Part shown: positions 44,095-53,023 of the stretch, in pieces
Layout: every line of letters starts with the position of its first letter
Position numbering within the stretch: the stretch's first letter is position 1
From: an uncultured Bacteroidales bacterium
GTDB lineage: Bacteria; Bacteroidota; Bacteroidia; Bacteroidales; WCHB1-69
Assembly (NCBI GenBank): GCA_900317715.1
Contig: ONHS01000005.1
Location: forward strand, 58,080-122,079
DNA: 64,000 bases
Direction: 5' to 3'
Position numbers and translations under genes: made by a program
The notes under the pieces: generated by a model
The model's input: only the letters and a program-made list of their open reading frames with translations
Database searches by the model: none
What the model was told of the DNA's origin: nothing

Positions 44095-45078
44095 ATGGGA
44101 TTCTTTTCATTCTTCAACAAAGATAAAAAACCGGAAATCAACGAGGAACAGAAGCAAGAATTGAACGAGGGTTTGCAGAAATCCAAGGAAAACTTCTTCA
44201 AAAAACTCGCTAAAACCATCGTCGGCAAGTCCAAAGTCGATGATGAAGTGCTCGACAACCTGGAAGAGGTGCTCGTCACTTCTGACGTGGGCATCGAAAC
44301 CACCCTCAAAATCATCGACCGCATCGAGAAACGCGTTTCCAAAGATAAGTATCTGGGAACCAACCAGGTGAACATGATCCTCAAGGAGGAAATCGCCGGA
44401 CTGCTGCTCGAAAACGACCTCGAAAAGCAGAACGACTTCGTCATCCCCGAGATGGACGTGCCCTACATCATCCTCGTGGTCGGCGTGAACGGCGTGGGCA
44501 AGACCACCACCATCGGCAAGCTGGCTTACCAGTACAAAAAGCACGGCTACTCCGTCACTTTGGGTGCCGCCGACACCTTCCGTGCCGCCGCCATCGACCA
44601 ACTCAAGGAGTGGGGCAACCGCTGCGACGTGCCCGTTGTGGCACAGAAAATGGGCTCCGACCCCGCAGCCGTGGCCTACGACACGGTGAAATCCGCCATC
44701 GCCAACAAGAGCCAGGTCGTCATCATCGACACCGCCGGCCGTCTCCATAACAAAATCAACCTCATGAACGAGCTGGTGAAGATCAAAAACGTCATCCGCA
44801 AGCTCGTGCCCGACGGACCACACGAGATTCTGCTCGTCCTCGACGGCTCCACCGGCCAAAACGCCTTCGAGCAAGCCAAGCAGTTCACCGCCGCCACGGA
44901 GGTCAACGCATTGGCCATCACCAAGTTGGACGGAACCGCAAAGGGCGGTGTCGTCATAGGCATCTCCGACCAGTTCCAAGTCCCGATCAAATACATCGGC
45001 GTGGGCGAGAAGATTCACCAACTGCAAATCTTCAACCGCGTGGAATTCGTGGATTCCCTTTTCCCTGACAACTGGTAG
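44095..45078 (+). CDS. ftsY: Signal recognition particle receptor FtsY
   Basis: 327 residues. A short charged N-terminal segment is followed by the NG domain: GVNGVGKTTTIGKLA (P-loop), GAADTFRAAAIDQLK, DTAGRLHNK, TKLDGTAKGG and GVGEKIHQLQIF. It docks SRP-ribosome complexes at the inner membrane. The long acidic A domain of E. coli FtsY is absent, as usual in this phylum. ispH starts two bases after its stop, so they share a transcript. Confidence 0.97.
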   Translation: MGFFSFFNKDKKPEINEEQKQELNEGLQKSKENFFKKLAKTIVGKSKVDDEVLDNLEEVLVTSDVGIETTLKIIDRIEKRVSKDKYLGTNQVNMILKEEIAGLLLENDLEKQNDFVIPEMDVPYIILVVGVNGVGKTTTIGKLAYQYKKHGYSVTLGAADTFRAAAIDQLKEWGNRCDVPVVAQKMGSDPAAVAYDTVKSAIANKSQVVIIDTAGRLHNKINLMNELVKIKNVIRKLVPDGPHEILLVLDGSTGQNAFEQAKQFTAATEVNALAITKLDGTAKGGVVIGISDQFQVPIKYIGVGEKIHQLQIFNRVEFVDSLFPDNW

Positions 45079-45080
45079 CC

Positions 45081-45950
45081 ATGCCGAAAGAGATTGTTAT
45101 TGATGAGAACTCCGGGTTCTGCTTTGGGGTCATCAACGCCATCCAGACCGCCGAGAAATATCTTCAAGAGCACCAGTCGCTCTATTGCTTGGGAGACATC
45201 GTGCACAACAATGAAGAAGTCAACCGGCTGGAAAACATGGGGTTGCGCATCATTTCCAAAGAGGAATTCCAGAATTTGAAGGACACTACGGTGCTCATCC
45301 GTGCCCACGGGGAGCCACCGGAGATTTACCGTATCGCTGAAAAAAACCGCATCCATCTGATTGACGCCACCTGTCCTGTCGTGCTCCGGCTGCAAAAACG
45401 CATCGCCGACGAGTACCATTCCGCCGCGCCCGACAAGCAAATCCTCATTTTCGGCAAAAAAGGACACGCCGAAGTGATTGGGCTTTTGGGACAAACCGAC
45501 AACGCCGGCATCGTCATCTCCTCCTTCGACGACATCCAGCTCATCGATTTCACCAAACCGTCAAAGCTCTATTCGCAAACGACGCAGAGTGTGGAACTTT
45601 ACACCCAGCTCATCCACGAAATCAAAAAACGCTACGCCGCTGAAGGCCATGAAGAGATGTTCGAATTCGTGGACACCATCTGCCGGAAAGTCTCCTCCCG
45701 CGCCAAGCAAATCGCCGAATTCGCCACCCGTTTCGATGTCATCCTCTTCGTCTCTGGCGAAAAAAGTTCCAACGGATTGTACCTATATAATATATGTAAG
45801 GCGCACAATCCGCAAAGCTACATTCTCACGCAGGTCGATCATCTGAAGAGCATCGACCTCAGCAAAGCGAACTCCATCGGCATCTGCGGCGCCACCTCCA
45901 CTCCGATGTGGCTGATGCAGCAAATTGCGGCGGAATGTGCGAAAATGTGA
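45081..45950 (+). CDS. ispH: 4-hydroxy-3-methylbut-2-enyl diphosphate reductase
   Basis: 289 residues, last enzyme of the MEP isoprenoid pathway. The three cluster-binding Cys lie in SGFCFGVINAI, DATCPVV and GICGATSTP. Substrate His residues are in DIVHNNEEV and RAHGEPPE. It carries a 4Fe-4S cluster and makes IPP and DMAPP in the cytoplasm. It immediately follows ftsY; no other MEP gene is in the window. Confidence 0.97.
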   Translation: MPKEIVIDENSGFCFGVINAIQTAEKYLQEHQSLYCLGDIVHNNEEVNRLENMGLRIISKEEFQNLKDTTVLIRAHGEPPEIYRIAEKNRIHLIDATCPVVLRLQKRIADEYHSAAPDKQILIFGKKGHAEVIGLLGQTDNAGIVISSFDDIQLIDFTKPSKLYSQTTQSVELYTQLIHEIKKRYAAEGHEEMFEFVDTICRKVSSRAKQIAEFATRFDVILFVSGEKSSNGLYLYNICKAHNPQSYILTQVDHLKSIDLSKANSIGICGATSTPMWLMQQIAAECAKM

Positions 45951-46006
45951 GATTTCCCCCCTTCCCCAACTTGATTTTTCGCAAACCTCTCTAGATAATT
46001 ATTTTA

Positions 46007-46032
46007 AATTTTAACTATTATTAGTTAAAATT
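46007..46032. repeat. Perfect A/T hairpin
   Basis: AATTTTAACTA and TAGTTAAAATT form an 11-bp perfect inverted repeat with a 4-base loop in the AT-rich gap after ispH. It could be an operator or a weak terminator. Confidence 0.5.
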
Positions 46033-46107
46033 ATAGTTACACAAAATTTTTATTTTATTGTTTTTCAAGTAATTAGAAAATTATTTATCGAAAAATATAA
46101 TTTTCTC

Positions 46108-46138
46108 TTGACTTTTGATTAAAACCGTTGTATCTTTG
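46108..46138 (+). promoter_or_regulatory. Bacteroidota promoter (TTG / TATCTTTG)
   Basis: TATCTTTG at 46131-46138 with a -33 TTG at 46108-46110, spacer 20 bases. Transcription would start just around 46143, which rules out the ATG at 46141 as the normal start of the next gene. Confidence 0.7.
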
Positions 46139-46182
46139 CAATGGTTTTGGTTATGAATTCGTCACACTCGAAAAACAAAAAT

Positions 46183-47739
46183 ATGGTACAGAATATTACT
46201 CGTATAAAAAAGGGGATTCTAACGTTCATGATGGTCTTTGGGCTTCTCCCGGGATGGGCGCAGCACGTGATTTACGAAGAGAACATGGGCACACCGACCG
46301 CCAACACGTTCATTCAGGACTACACAGGATGGCAGGACACTACCGTATTGTATATCGGAAATGGCACTTGCGACATACGATCATCCAGTGCCTCAACGGG
46401 TTACGGAGGCGCGTCGGGTGGCGGCAACATCATGATTAATGACACGGTGAAATGGTTTCAGATTTCCGGACTGAACACCACCTCATCCCGCCCTATCGTG
46501 AATCTATACTGCGGATTGCGCAAAACCAGCAACGAAAATGGAAGTAATTTCAGGGTCGAGTTCTCCACTGACAGTCTGGTGTGGGTTCAGCTCCCCATGT
46601 CCGACACGCTTCCGACAGGCTCAGGCACAGGAGGTTGGTATCGAGTCTGTTTCCCGAACTTACCCTCTCACCCACACCTGCACGTTCGTTTCTACAATCT
46701 CTCCAGAAACGATTATCGGCTAGACGACATCCGTATCACCGAAGGGGAGGAAATCGTACTGGAGACTGTCGCCACGCCCACCTGTACACCCTCCGGCGGC
46801 ACTTACTACGAAGCACAGCAGGTCGAAATGGCATGTGAAACAGAAGGTGCCGACATCTATTACACCTTAGATGGGAGCATTCCCACCCTTCAGTCAGCCA
46901 GATATTTAAGTGCCATAACTATCGATTCCAGCCACACGCTGAAGGCCATCGCCGCGAAAGAGAACATGTACAATAGCAACGTCATGACTGCACAATATAT
47001 CCTAATAGACACCACTTCCCTCGTGGTTTTGCCATTCGACATGGCGAACAACAGCGAATCGAGCAAATCGGAGCTGAAGTACATGCCTGGATTCCTAAGC
47101 AATAAACTGGGCACTTCCTACGCAGATGGATCGGCCAAATTCGAATCGAAAAACGCCGGATCCGCATCTCTCACCGCACACCTGGACAGTTCGCCAAGTG
47201 CTCTCTCCTTTGAACTGAAAGGCGTGAAAAGCGGTTCTCCTTCCTCTTACAGTGGCATCATCTTCATTGTCTGCGAGTCCGCCAATGGCATTCAATGGTC
47301 CACCGTGACGACCTTGAACGAAACAGACATCGAGACCACCGACTACACGCACTTCGGAGACTATACACTGTCGGAAGACACTCGCTATATCCGTTGGCTG
47401 TTAGCCGCTGCGAATAGCGGAAATACGCAGCTGAACAACATTGTCATTACCAAACGGCAAAACTCAGAAGATGGCGATGATGTCGGCATCGAAGAGCTAG
47501 GCGGCATTTCCACACCTAGCCCCCACCCTAACCCAGCACAGAACTTCTTCCAATGGAATCTCTGTGATGAGAGTTTCAACGTCCAGCTCATCGACCTCGC
47601 TGGCAGAAAGACACGTATATGGAAAGATGTGCGCTATGGTGAACGGTTAGACGTCACAGGGATCGCCCCTGGATGCTATATGATCAAGGGTGAAACCCCT
47701 AACGGTACCGTAACAAAGAAACTGATTGTCAAACCTTAA
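46183..47739 (+). CDS. T9SS-secreted protein with chitobiase/hexosaminidase C-terminal-like domain
   Basis: 518 residues from the ATG at 46183, chosen because the promoter lies directly before 46141 and an A-rich stretch precedes 46183. Signal peptide: KKGILTFMMVFGLLPGWAQ. A beta-sandwich of about 180 residues (YIGNGTCDIRSSSASTGYGG, FRVEFSTDSLVWVQLPM) is followed by a CHB_HEX_C-type repeat (TPSGGTYYEAQQVEMACETE, YYTLDGSIPT), another sandwich, and a type A T9SS sorting domain (PHPNPAQNFFQWNL, IDLAGRKTRIW, GIAPGCYMIKGETP). Probably a surface glycan-binding or nuclease-associated protein; no catalytic motif seen. Confidence 0.85.
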   Translation: MVQNITRIKKGILTFMMVFGLLPGWAQHVIYEENMGTPTANTFIQDYTGWQDTTVLYIGNGTCDIRSSSASTGYGGASGGGNIMINDTVKWFQISGLNTTSSRPIVNLYCGLRKTSNENGSNFRVEFSTDSLVWVQLPMSDTLPTGSGTGGWYRVCFPNLPSHPHLHVRFYNLSRNDYRLDDIRITEGEEIVLETVATPTCTPSGGTYYEAQQVEMACETEGADIYYTLDGSIPTLQSARYLSAITIDSSHTLKAIAAKENMYNSNVMTAQYILIDTTSLVVLPFDMANNSESSKSELKYMPGFLSNKLGTSYADGSAKFESKNAGSASLTAHLDSSPSALSFELKGVKSGSPSSYSGIIFIVCESANGIQWSTVTTLNETDIETTDYTHFGDYTLSEDTRYIRWLLAAANSGNTQLNNIVITKRQNSEDGDDVGIEELGGISTPSPHPNPAQNFFQWNLCDESFNVQLIDLAGRKTRIWKDVRYGERLDVTGIAPGCYMIKGETPNGTVTKKLIVKP

Positions 47740-47918
47740 GCAGAAAGGAGGTATCGCCTATAAGAATCACATCATCTTTGTCATAGTTCGTTTTTCTGGT
47801 TGTAAATATTAATTTCTCCAACTGTGTTTGAGGGGATTCGTATGATAGAGGTATTTCTTGTTTTCATCAATAAGTATTGGTTATTTTGAACAATAGCGAT
47901 CTTGTTTTCCATAATTCT

Positions 47919-48581
47919 TCAAACTATCACTACGAATTCCCCTTTAACCGGTTGGTTTTCAAAATACTGAACCGCTTCGGACAGCGTGCCACGGAAGGTA
48001 TATTCATGGATCTTGGTCAACTCCTTCGCCACGGCAACGGGTCGATCTTCACCCATGATTTCGACCATTTTGGCGAGCGTCTTCAGCAGGCGGTGCGGCG
48101 ACTCGTAAAAGATGACCGTCTCTTCCATCTCGGCAAAACGTTTGAGCAGCGTCTCCTTCCCTTTTTTATGCGGGAGAAAACCAAAGAAATAGAAACTGCT
48201 ACAAGGGAAACCCGACTGCACAAGGGCGGGCACGAAGGCAGTAGCGCCAGGGAGGCATTCCACCTCGACTTCCTGCCGCAACGCCTCGCGTACCAACAGA
48301 AAACCAGGATCAGAGATTCCGGGGGTACCGGCATCGCTCACCAGCGCAGCCGTCTCGCATTGCTGGATCTGCCGAATATAGTTCGTCACTTGCTCGTGCT
48401 CGTTGAAAATATGGTAGGCCATGCAACGCTTACCCTCAATTTCGTAATGCTGCAGAAGATTCTTGGTGGTGCGGGTATCCTCGCAGAGAATCAGGTCTGC
48501 GGATTTCAGCACATTAAGGGCCCGGAGGGTGATATCCTCGAGGTTGCCAATCGGAGTGGGAACGATAAACAGTTTTGCCAT
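47919..48581 (-). CDS. rsmI: 16S rRNA (cytidine-1402 2'-O)-methyltransferase
   Basis: 220 residues. Family landmarks are FIVPTPIGNLEDITLRAL, LCEDTRTTKNLLQHYEI, ALVSDAGTPGISDPG and FESPHRL-like YESPHRLLKTL. It methylates C1402 in the decoding centre with SAM. It lacks the C-terminal extension of E. coli RsmI but this short form is common in Bacteroidota. The gene is downstream of tRNA-Leu on the same strand, separated by a terminator hairpin. Confidence 0.96.
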   Translation of the reverse strand: MAKLFIVPTPIGNLEDITLRALNVLKSADLILCEDTRTTKNLLQHYEIEGKRCMAYHIFNEHEQVTNYIRQIQQCETAALVSDAGTPGISDPGFLLVREALRQEVEVECLPGATAFVPALVQSGFPCSSFYFFGFLPHKKGKETLLKRFAEMEETVIFYESPHRLLKTLAKMVEIMGEDRPVAVAKELTKIHEYTFRGTLSEAVQYFENQPVKGEFVVIV

Positions 48582-48603
48582 AGTGGGAATAATCTAAAAC
48601 AAT

Positions 48604-48629
48604 GAAAGACGGCCATCTAACCGTCTTTC
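48604..48629 (-). terminator. Hairpin after tRNA-Leu
   Basis: GAAAGACGG and CCGTCTTTC pair perfectly around CCATCTAA, just past the tRNA 3' end on the minus strand, followed by CATTGTTTTAG. Likely processing or termination hairpin of the tRNA transcript. Confidence 0.7.
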
Positions 48630-48632
48630 CAA

Positions 48633-48718
48633 TGGTGCCCAGAACAAGAGTCGAACTTGCACATCCGTTCGGATACTACACCCTGAATGTAGCGCGTCTA
48701 CCATTCCGCCACCTGGGC
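48633..48718 (-). tRNA. tRNA-Leu (anticodon CAG)
   Basis: 86 bases with CCA encoded. Acceptor GCCCAGG pairs with TCTGGGC. The anticodon stem CTACA/TGTAG holds loop TTCAGGG, giving CAG. A class II variable arm (ATCC-GAAC-GGAT) and a T-arm with TTCGACT follow. It decodes CUG. Its first base directly follows the stop codon of the queG-kdsD frame. Confidence 0.95.
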
Positions 48719-50620
48719 TTAATAAATACCCTCCTTGATGATGTCATGAATGTGAATCACGCCGAGGTATTTTTCCTCTTCATCCACCACGAAGATATTC
48801 GTAATGTGGTGATTCTTCATGATTCCCAACGCGTCCACGGCGAGGGTCTTCTCATGGACCGTTTTGGGGTTGCGAGTCATTATATCCTTCGCTTTCAAGG
48901 ACATAACATCCTCGTGGTTTTGGATGGCGCGGCGCAGGTCACCGTCGGTGATTGCTCCCACGACCTTCCCGTTTTCGACGACCGCTGTCACCCCGAGACA
49001 CTTGCCGGAGATTTCCAAGATGATCTCCTGCATGTTAGCTTCAACGCATACGGAAGGAACTTCATTGAGCTTGTAGAGGTCTTCGACTTTCAAGCGGGTT
49101 CTTCTTCCCAGGATGCCACCCGGATGCACTTTCGCGAAATCTTCGGTCGTGAATCCGCGCATCTTGATGAGCGTTGACGCTAAGGCGTCGCCGATAGCCA
49201 ACTGAGCCATTGCGCTGCTGGTCGGGGCCAGATTATTGGGACTTGCCTCGCGCGACACAGTGCAGTTCAACACCCAGTGCGCTTCTTTCGCCAGAAGGGA
49301 ATCCATCGCACCGACAATCGCGATGAGTTGGTTTCCGTTGGCTTTCAAGAACGGAATCAGAAGGGCTACTTCCGGCGTATTCCCGCTCTTGGAGAGGCAA
49401 ATCACAATATCATCTTTTTGGATGATGCCCAGGTCGCCGTGAACGGCATCGGCAGCGTGCATGAAAACGGCAGGTGTTCCCGTGGAGTTGAAAGTCCCCA
49501 CTATTTTCTGCCCGATGATGGCACTCTTGCCTATGCCCGTGACAACGACTCGACCTTTGCACTTTATAATCTCCTGAACGGCATTCACAAAATTTTCATC
49601 CAAATACCCGGTGAGCTTTGCCACCGCTTCGGCCTCTTCACTCAGCACTTTCTTAGCGTATTGGATGATTTCTTGTGGTTCCATTCTACAAAGATGCTCT
49701 TGTTGCCTTTTCGCTTCGATTAAAGAATGAAATCTTTCGTACTTCCTTCTGATAACCGAAGTGCCTTCAAAATAACGCTTAAAATCCGCTTCTGACAACG
49801 TTTCTAAGTCATCATTTTGGAGCTGCAAAAATACAGAACTTTTCGATACATTCAGTGGGTTGTTGATAACTTTTTTATTGCGGGGACAAACCTCCTGACA
49901 GATGTCACACCCGAACAGGTACTCCTCCTTAGCTAACTCGTTGTAATTCGGCGTTTTATCCTCCGTATTATGGTACGCCACACACCGCCGCGCATCGACT
50001 TGAAAAGGGTTTTCCAAAGCATTGACAGGGCAACTTCTGACGCAAATATTGCAATTCCCACAGTCAGATTTCGGCACGGGAAGGTCATAATTGTCGCAAA
50101 ACTGATCCAAAAGCAAGACCCCTATGACGAAGAACGAACCATACTCGTTATGTATCAATCCATTCTTACCCAAACAGCCCACTCCAGCCTCCATCGCCCA
50201 CCGTTTCTCCGAAATGGCAGAACTATCCACTGTCATCCTATATTTTACTGTAGGATAATGCGTTACAATCTTCTCTGCCAACTTCCCCAGCAACTCTTTC
50301 AGCAGCACATGGTAATCCTGAATCCAGGTGTAGCGAGCCATGCGATAACGACTGGACTTGGGGTGCGTTTCTGTCAAATAATTGTAGGTCACAACTACTA
50401 CAGATTTACAGTCAGGGAGTAACGTTTCGGGACTGAACCGACCGTCGATGTCACGTTCCAGAAAGCGCATTCCCGCGTGGTATTCCTTGGCTATGGATTT
50501 TCGAAACTCCTCAGCGGCGTCGGTAAGCGAGTGCGCACGTGCAATGCCGCACTTCTGAAAACCGATTTCCGCGGCCCACTGTTTGATGGAAGATGAGGAT
50601 ATTGGCTGTTGTAGGGACAT
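48719..50620 (-). CDS. queG-kdsD: Fused epoxyqueuosine reductase QueG and arabinose-5-phosphate isomerase KdsD
   Basis: One open frame of 633 residues from the ATG at 50620. Residues 1-312 are QueG: DSSAISEKRWAMEAGVGCLG, then two 4Fe-4S motifs CGNCNICVRSCP and CDICQEVCPRN, a full-length enzyme that reduces epoxyqueuosine in tRNA with cobalamin. Residues 313-633 are KdsD/KpsF: SIS domain (GIGKSAIIGQKI, SKSGNTPEV, VHPGGILGRR) plus two CBS domains (AITDGDLRRAI, IFVVDEEEKYLGVI), which makes arabinose 5-phosphate for Kdo. No stop separates them. The kdsD part begins at its own Met (49684). Either a true fusion or an in-frame read-through of two genes; an assembly error cannot be excluded. The upstream gene ends two bases earlier. 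Confidence 0.9.
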   Translation of the reverse strand: MSLQQPISSSSIKQWAAEIGFQKCGIARAHSLTDAAEEFRKSIAKEYHAGMRFLERDIDGRFSPETLLPDCKSVVVVTYNYLTETHPKSSRYRMARYTWIQDYHVLLKELLGKLAEKIVTHYPTVKYRMTVDSSAISEKRWAMEAGVGCLGKNGLIHNEYGSFFVIGVLLLDQFCDNYDLPVPKSDCGNCNICVRSCPVNALENPFQVDARRCVAYHNTEDKTPNYNELAKEEYLFGCDICQEVCPRNKKVINNPLNVSKSSVFLQLQNDDLETLSEADFKRYFEGTSVIRRKYERFHSLIEAKRQQEHLCRMEPQEIIQYAKKVLSEEAEAVAKLTGYLDENFVNAVQEIIKCKGRVVVTGIGKSAIIGQKIVGTFNSTGTPAVFMHAADAVHGDLGIIQKDDIVICLSKSGNTPEVALLIPFLKANGNQLIAIVGAMDSLLAKEAHWVLNCTVSREASPNNLAPTSSAMAQLAIGDALASTLIKMRGFTTEDFAKVHPGGILGRRTRLKVEDLYKLNEVPSVCVEANMQEIILEISGKCLGVTAVVENGKVVGAITDGDLRRAIQNHEDVMSLKAKDIMTRNPKTVHEKTLAVDALGIMKNHHITNIFVVDEEEKYLGVIHIHDIIKEGIY

Positions 50621-50621
50621 G

Positions 50622-51239
50622 TCAGAAGGTGATGGGCTCGAACTTATCGGGAATTTTGATGGACGTGACACCCGGCACATTGAGACGAATCACCTTGATC
50701 TTGCCACGCACCTCAATCACGCGATTTAACTCTTTGAAAGTAAACTCCGTAAAGAATGAGTTGGTGCTATCTACCGGCACGAAGTTGGCATATTCGAAAG
50801 AGAGTCGTTGATGGCTCGGCAGACGCTCCGTATCCCCGTTGAACAACGCCTGAACCGTCTGAAAATCAACAAAAAACGGAAGAAACGCTGCAATGGGGGC
50901 ATAGGTACCTTTATAGTATTGCGAAGTGAGCTTGTTGACGTAAATAATGCTGTCGGGGGTGAAGACCGCGCGCATCACCTCGATGCCATACGCATGGATA
51001 TTGAGGTAGAGGATGCTGTCGGTGCGGTTGACCATGTAGAAGTTGCACGTGCGCGTACCGCCCGTATCGATGATGTCCGCCTTGCCGCGATAGGTGATCC
51101 AATCGTAACCAGAAGCCATCGGCAACATGATTGTATCAGATGCAACAACCAATGAATCAGTATTTTGAGCATTCAAATCCATCATGCTCATCAAACTGAT
51201 CAGAAATGCCAATACGAAATTGATTCTACTGTATTTCAT
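50622..51239 (-). CDS. DUF4292 family lipoprotein-like secreted protein
   Basis: 205 residues from the ATG at 51239. Signal peptide FVLAFLISLMSMMDLNAQ (no lipobox Cys). The mature part starts YDWITYRGKADIIDTGGTRT and has the pattern of DUF4292 (LolA/LppX-like half-barrel): SILYLNIHAYGIEVMRAVFT, PDSIIYVNKLTSQYYKGTY, EFTFKELNRVIEVRGKIKVI. By fold similarity it may carry or sense lipids in the periplasm. It precedes queG-kdsD by one base, so they are one operon, and follows the CNNM gene. Confidence 0.75.
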   Translation of the reverse strand: MKYSRINFVLAFLISLMSMMDLNAQNTDSLVVASDTIMLPMASGYDWITYRGKADIIDTGGTRTCNFYMVNRTDSILYLNIHAYGIEVMRAVFTPDSIIYVNKLTSQYYKGTYAPIAAFLPFFVDFQTVQALFNGDTERLPSHQRLSFEYANFVPVDSTNSFFTEFTFKELNRVIEVRGKIKVIRLNVPGVTSIKIPDKFEPITF

Positions 51240-51302
51240 CTTCCTTGACGTTTTCTGATAAGACCTTCGCGGCAACGGAAAGTTATATTCTTCGAAGAAA
51301 AA

Positions 51303-52592
51303 CTATTCTGACTCACCTTTGAACCTGACCCTCACCTCATCAATGCGGTTATGGTCCATCCTGATGATCTCAATCTGATAGCCCATAAACTCGAACGAAT
51401 CCCCCACTTTCGGGATGGTTTCGAGATGATCAACCACGAAACCGGCCACCGTGGAGTAGTCGATCTCGTCGTAATCAACCTCGTAGCCGTCAATCACATC
51501 GGTGAGCACATCGATGGACGCGTCGCCCTTCACCAGCATGGAATGGTCGTCGCACTCGGTAATGTCGGGTTCCACAATTTCCTCTTCTTCAGGCATATCC
51601 CCGATAATATTCTCGATAATGTCGTGCAGGGTGACAATACCGGCCAAATCGCCGAACTCGTCAACCACGATACCAAAATAGTACTGTTTCTGGCGGAATT
51701 CGTTCAGTATGTCCTGTGCGTCCGTGTTTTCGGTGAACACCAGCGGCTCGTCCAACATCGAACGCACATCGGCCTTGCCATTCTTCTGCAATTCCATGAA
51801 GAAATCCTTGATATTCAGCACGCCAAGGTAGTTTTCCACATGCTTGTCGCACACGAGCACGCGACTGACGGTGAAGTCGTACAGCTGCTTGATAAACTCC
51901 TCCTGCGACAAGTTCACATCAATCCATTCGATTTCAGAACGGTGAATCATGACGTGGATAGCGCGTTTGTCGGAGAAAGTGAAGATATTTTCGTGCATCT
52001 CGCTCTGTTCCTCTTCGATGACATCGGTTTCGCCAGCCTCCTTGATCATGTCGAGCAGTTCGTCCTCAGTCAGATGATCCTCATTGGCCTTCACTCCCAA
52101 AATCTTGTCTATCAACACCGTAGCACCGGAAAGAGCTTTCACCGCAGGTTTGAACACAATACGGATGAAGTTCATGATGGGAGCCACGGCAACGGAAACG
52201 CGCTCCGGTTTAGAAAGTCCGATGGTTTTGGGCACCAGTTCGCCGAGCACGATGGTAATGAAAGTAACGATTAGGAAGCCGATGATTAAAGCGGCGCTGG
52301 CGGCCACCGGCGCGGAGATATGCATCCAAAGGAAGAGCGTTTCAAGGTAGGGCGACAGTGCGGCACCCCCGATGAAACCCGTCAACAGGCTGGTGACGGT
52401 ACTGCAAACCTGGATGGAAGCCAGGAATTCTTCCTGGTGATCCTGCAGGAACAGCGCCTTGCGGACGGCTTTCGGATGTTTTTCCGCATATTTGTCAATA
52501 CGGATCTTCCTAAACGAGACGATGGCAATTTCGCTCATCGAGAAAAAGCCGTTGGCCAGAATCAGCAAAAGGATGACAAGGAGGCGTACCAT
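51303..52592 (-). CDS. CNNM/CorC (HlyC-type) transporter with CBS pair
   Basis: 429 residues. The DUF21/CNNM membrane domain (1-190) begins LLVILLLILANGFFSMSEIA and includes QVCSTVTSLLTGFIGGAALS and VLGELVPKTIGLSKPE. Two CBS domains (about 205-330) and a CorC_HlyC domain (about 345-425, HSMLVKGDASIDVLTDVI, TVAGFVVDHLETIPKVGDSF) follow. Members export magnesium/cobalt or act in membrane protein function; the phylum's GldE is of the same class. It is preceded by a small membrane protein gene three bases away on the same strand. Confidence 0.93.
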   Translation of the reverse strand: MVRLLVILLLILANGFFSMSEIAIVSFRKIRIDKYAEKHPKAVRKALFLQDHQEEFLASIQVCSTVTSLLTGFIGGAALSPYLETLFLWMHISAPVAASAALIIGFLIVTFITIVLGELVPKTIGLSKPERVSVAVAPIMNFIRIVFKPAVKALSGATVLIDKILGVKANEDHLTEDELLDMIKEAGETDVIEEEQSEMHENIFTFSDKRAIHVMIHRSEIEWIDVNLSQEEFIKQLYDFTVSRVLVCDKHVENYLGVLNIKDFFMELQKNGKADVRSMLDEPLVFTENTDAQDILNEFRQKQYYFGIVVDEFGDLAGIVTLHDIIENIIGDMPEEEEIVEPDITECDDHSMLVKGDASIDVLTDVIDGYEVDYDEIDYSTVAGFVVDHLETIPKVGDSFEFMGYQIEIIRMDHNRIDEVRVRFKGESE

Positions 52593-52595
52593 GGT

Positions 52596-52883
52596 TTATT
52601 TATGTTCAGAGAGAAGGTCGCGCCGGTTTTGTCCAATATACTTGAAATAAAGGAACAGATCGAATGAAACTATCAGTAAATTAAGCAGATAGAGAAATAC
52701 CACTGCATCAGGATGGTAGAAAATCTTGTGCAGGATGCCGAACACATAGCCCAGCACGATAATGGACATGAAAATGGGGCTTTTGCCGATGACCACCTTG
52801 GTGCGCAGCGCCTTGACGATGGAGAAGGGCCAGCTGCACGCAAAGCACAACAACATCAATATTTCGAAAATGCTGACTTTCAT
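52596..52883 (-). CDS. Small PQ-loop/SemiSWEET-like membrane protein
   Basis: 95 residues from the ATG at 52883. Three hydrophobic helices: SIFEILMLLCFACSWPFSIV, SIIVLGYVFGILHKIFY and VVFLYLLNLLIVSFDLFLYF. The CFACSWPFSI-KAL and GKSPIFMSIIVLGYV elements resemble the SemiSWEET/PQ-loop pattern. Bacterial SemiSWEETs of this size transport sugars as dimers; that role here is inferred from length and topology only. Operon with the CNNM gene. Confidence 0.65.
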   Translation of the reverse strand: MKVSIFEILMLLCFACSWPFSIVKALRTKVVIGKSPIFMSIIVLGYVFGILHKIFYHPDAVVFLYLLNLLIVSFDLFLYFKYIGQNRRDLLSEHK

Positions 52884-52921
52884 TGTTTTACGTTCAATAA
52901 TCTTTTCGATACAATACGCGG

Positions 52922-52929
52922 CAAATGTA
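52922..52929 (-). promoter_or_regulatory. Bacteroidota -7 element (TACATTTG, minus strand)
   Basis: A TAnnTTTG match on the minus strand, 38 bases upstream of the small membrane protein, and the likely start of its operon through CNNM, DUF4292 and queG-kdsD to tRNA-Leu. Confidence 0.5.
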
Positions 52930-52989
52930 CATAAATTACTAATATACACACCGACAAATGAAATGGACGCAGTATATTCGCAATTTGTG

Positions 52990-52997
52990 TATTTTTG
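52990..52997 (+). promoter_or_regulatory. Bacteroidota -7 element (TATTTTTG)
   Basis: A TAnnTTTG match 26 bases before the ATG at 53024. It excludes the upstream in-frame start at 52958. Confidence 0.65.
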
Positions 52998-53023
52998 CGG
53001 CCAAATTAAAAAAAAGTGAAACA

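Noticed and set aside
46141..46182. ATG at 46141 as start of the T9SS protein
   Set aside because: The promoter -7 element ends at 46138, so the transcript would begin at or after this ATG; the ATG at 46183 gives a clean signal peptide.
52958..53023. Longer start for the glutathione peroxidase
   Set aside because: It would include the promoter element; the ATG at 53024 gives a proper lipoprotein signal.
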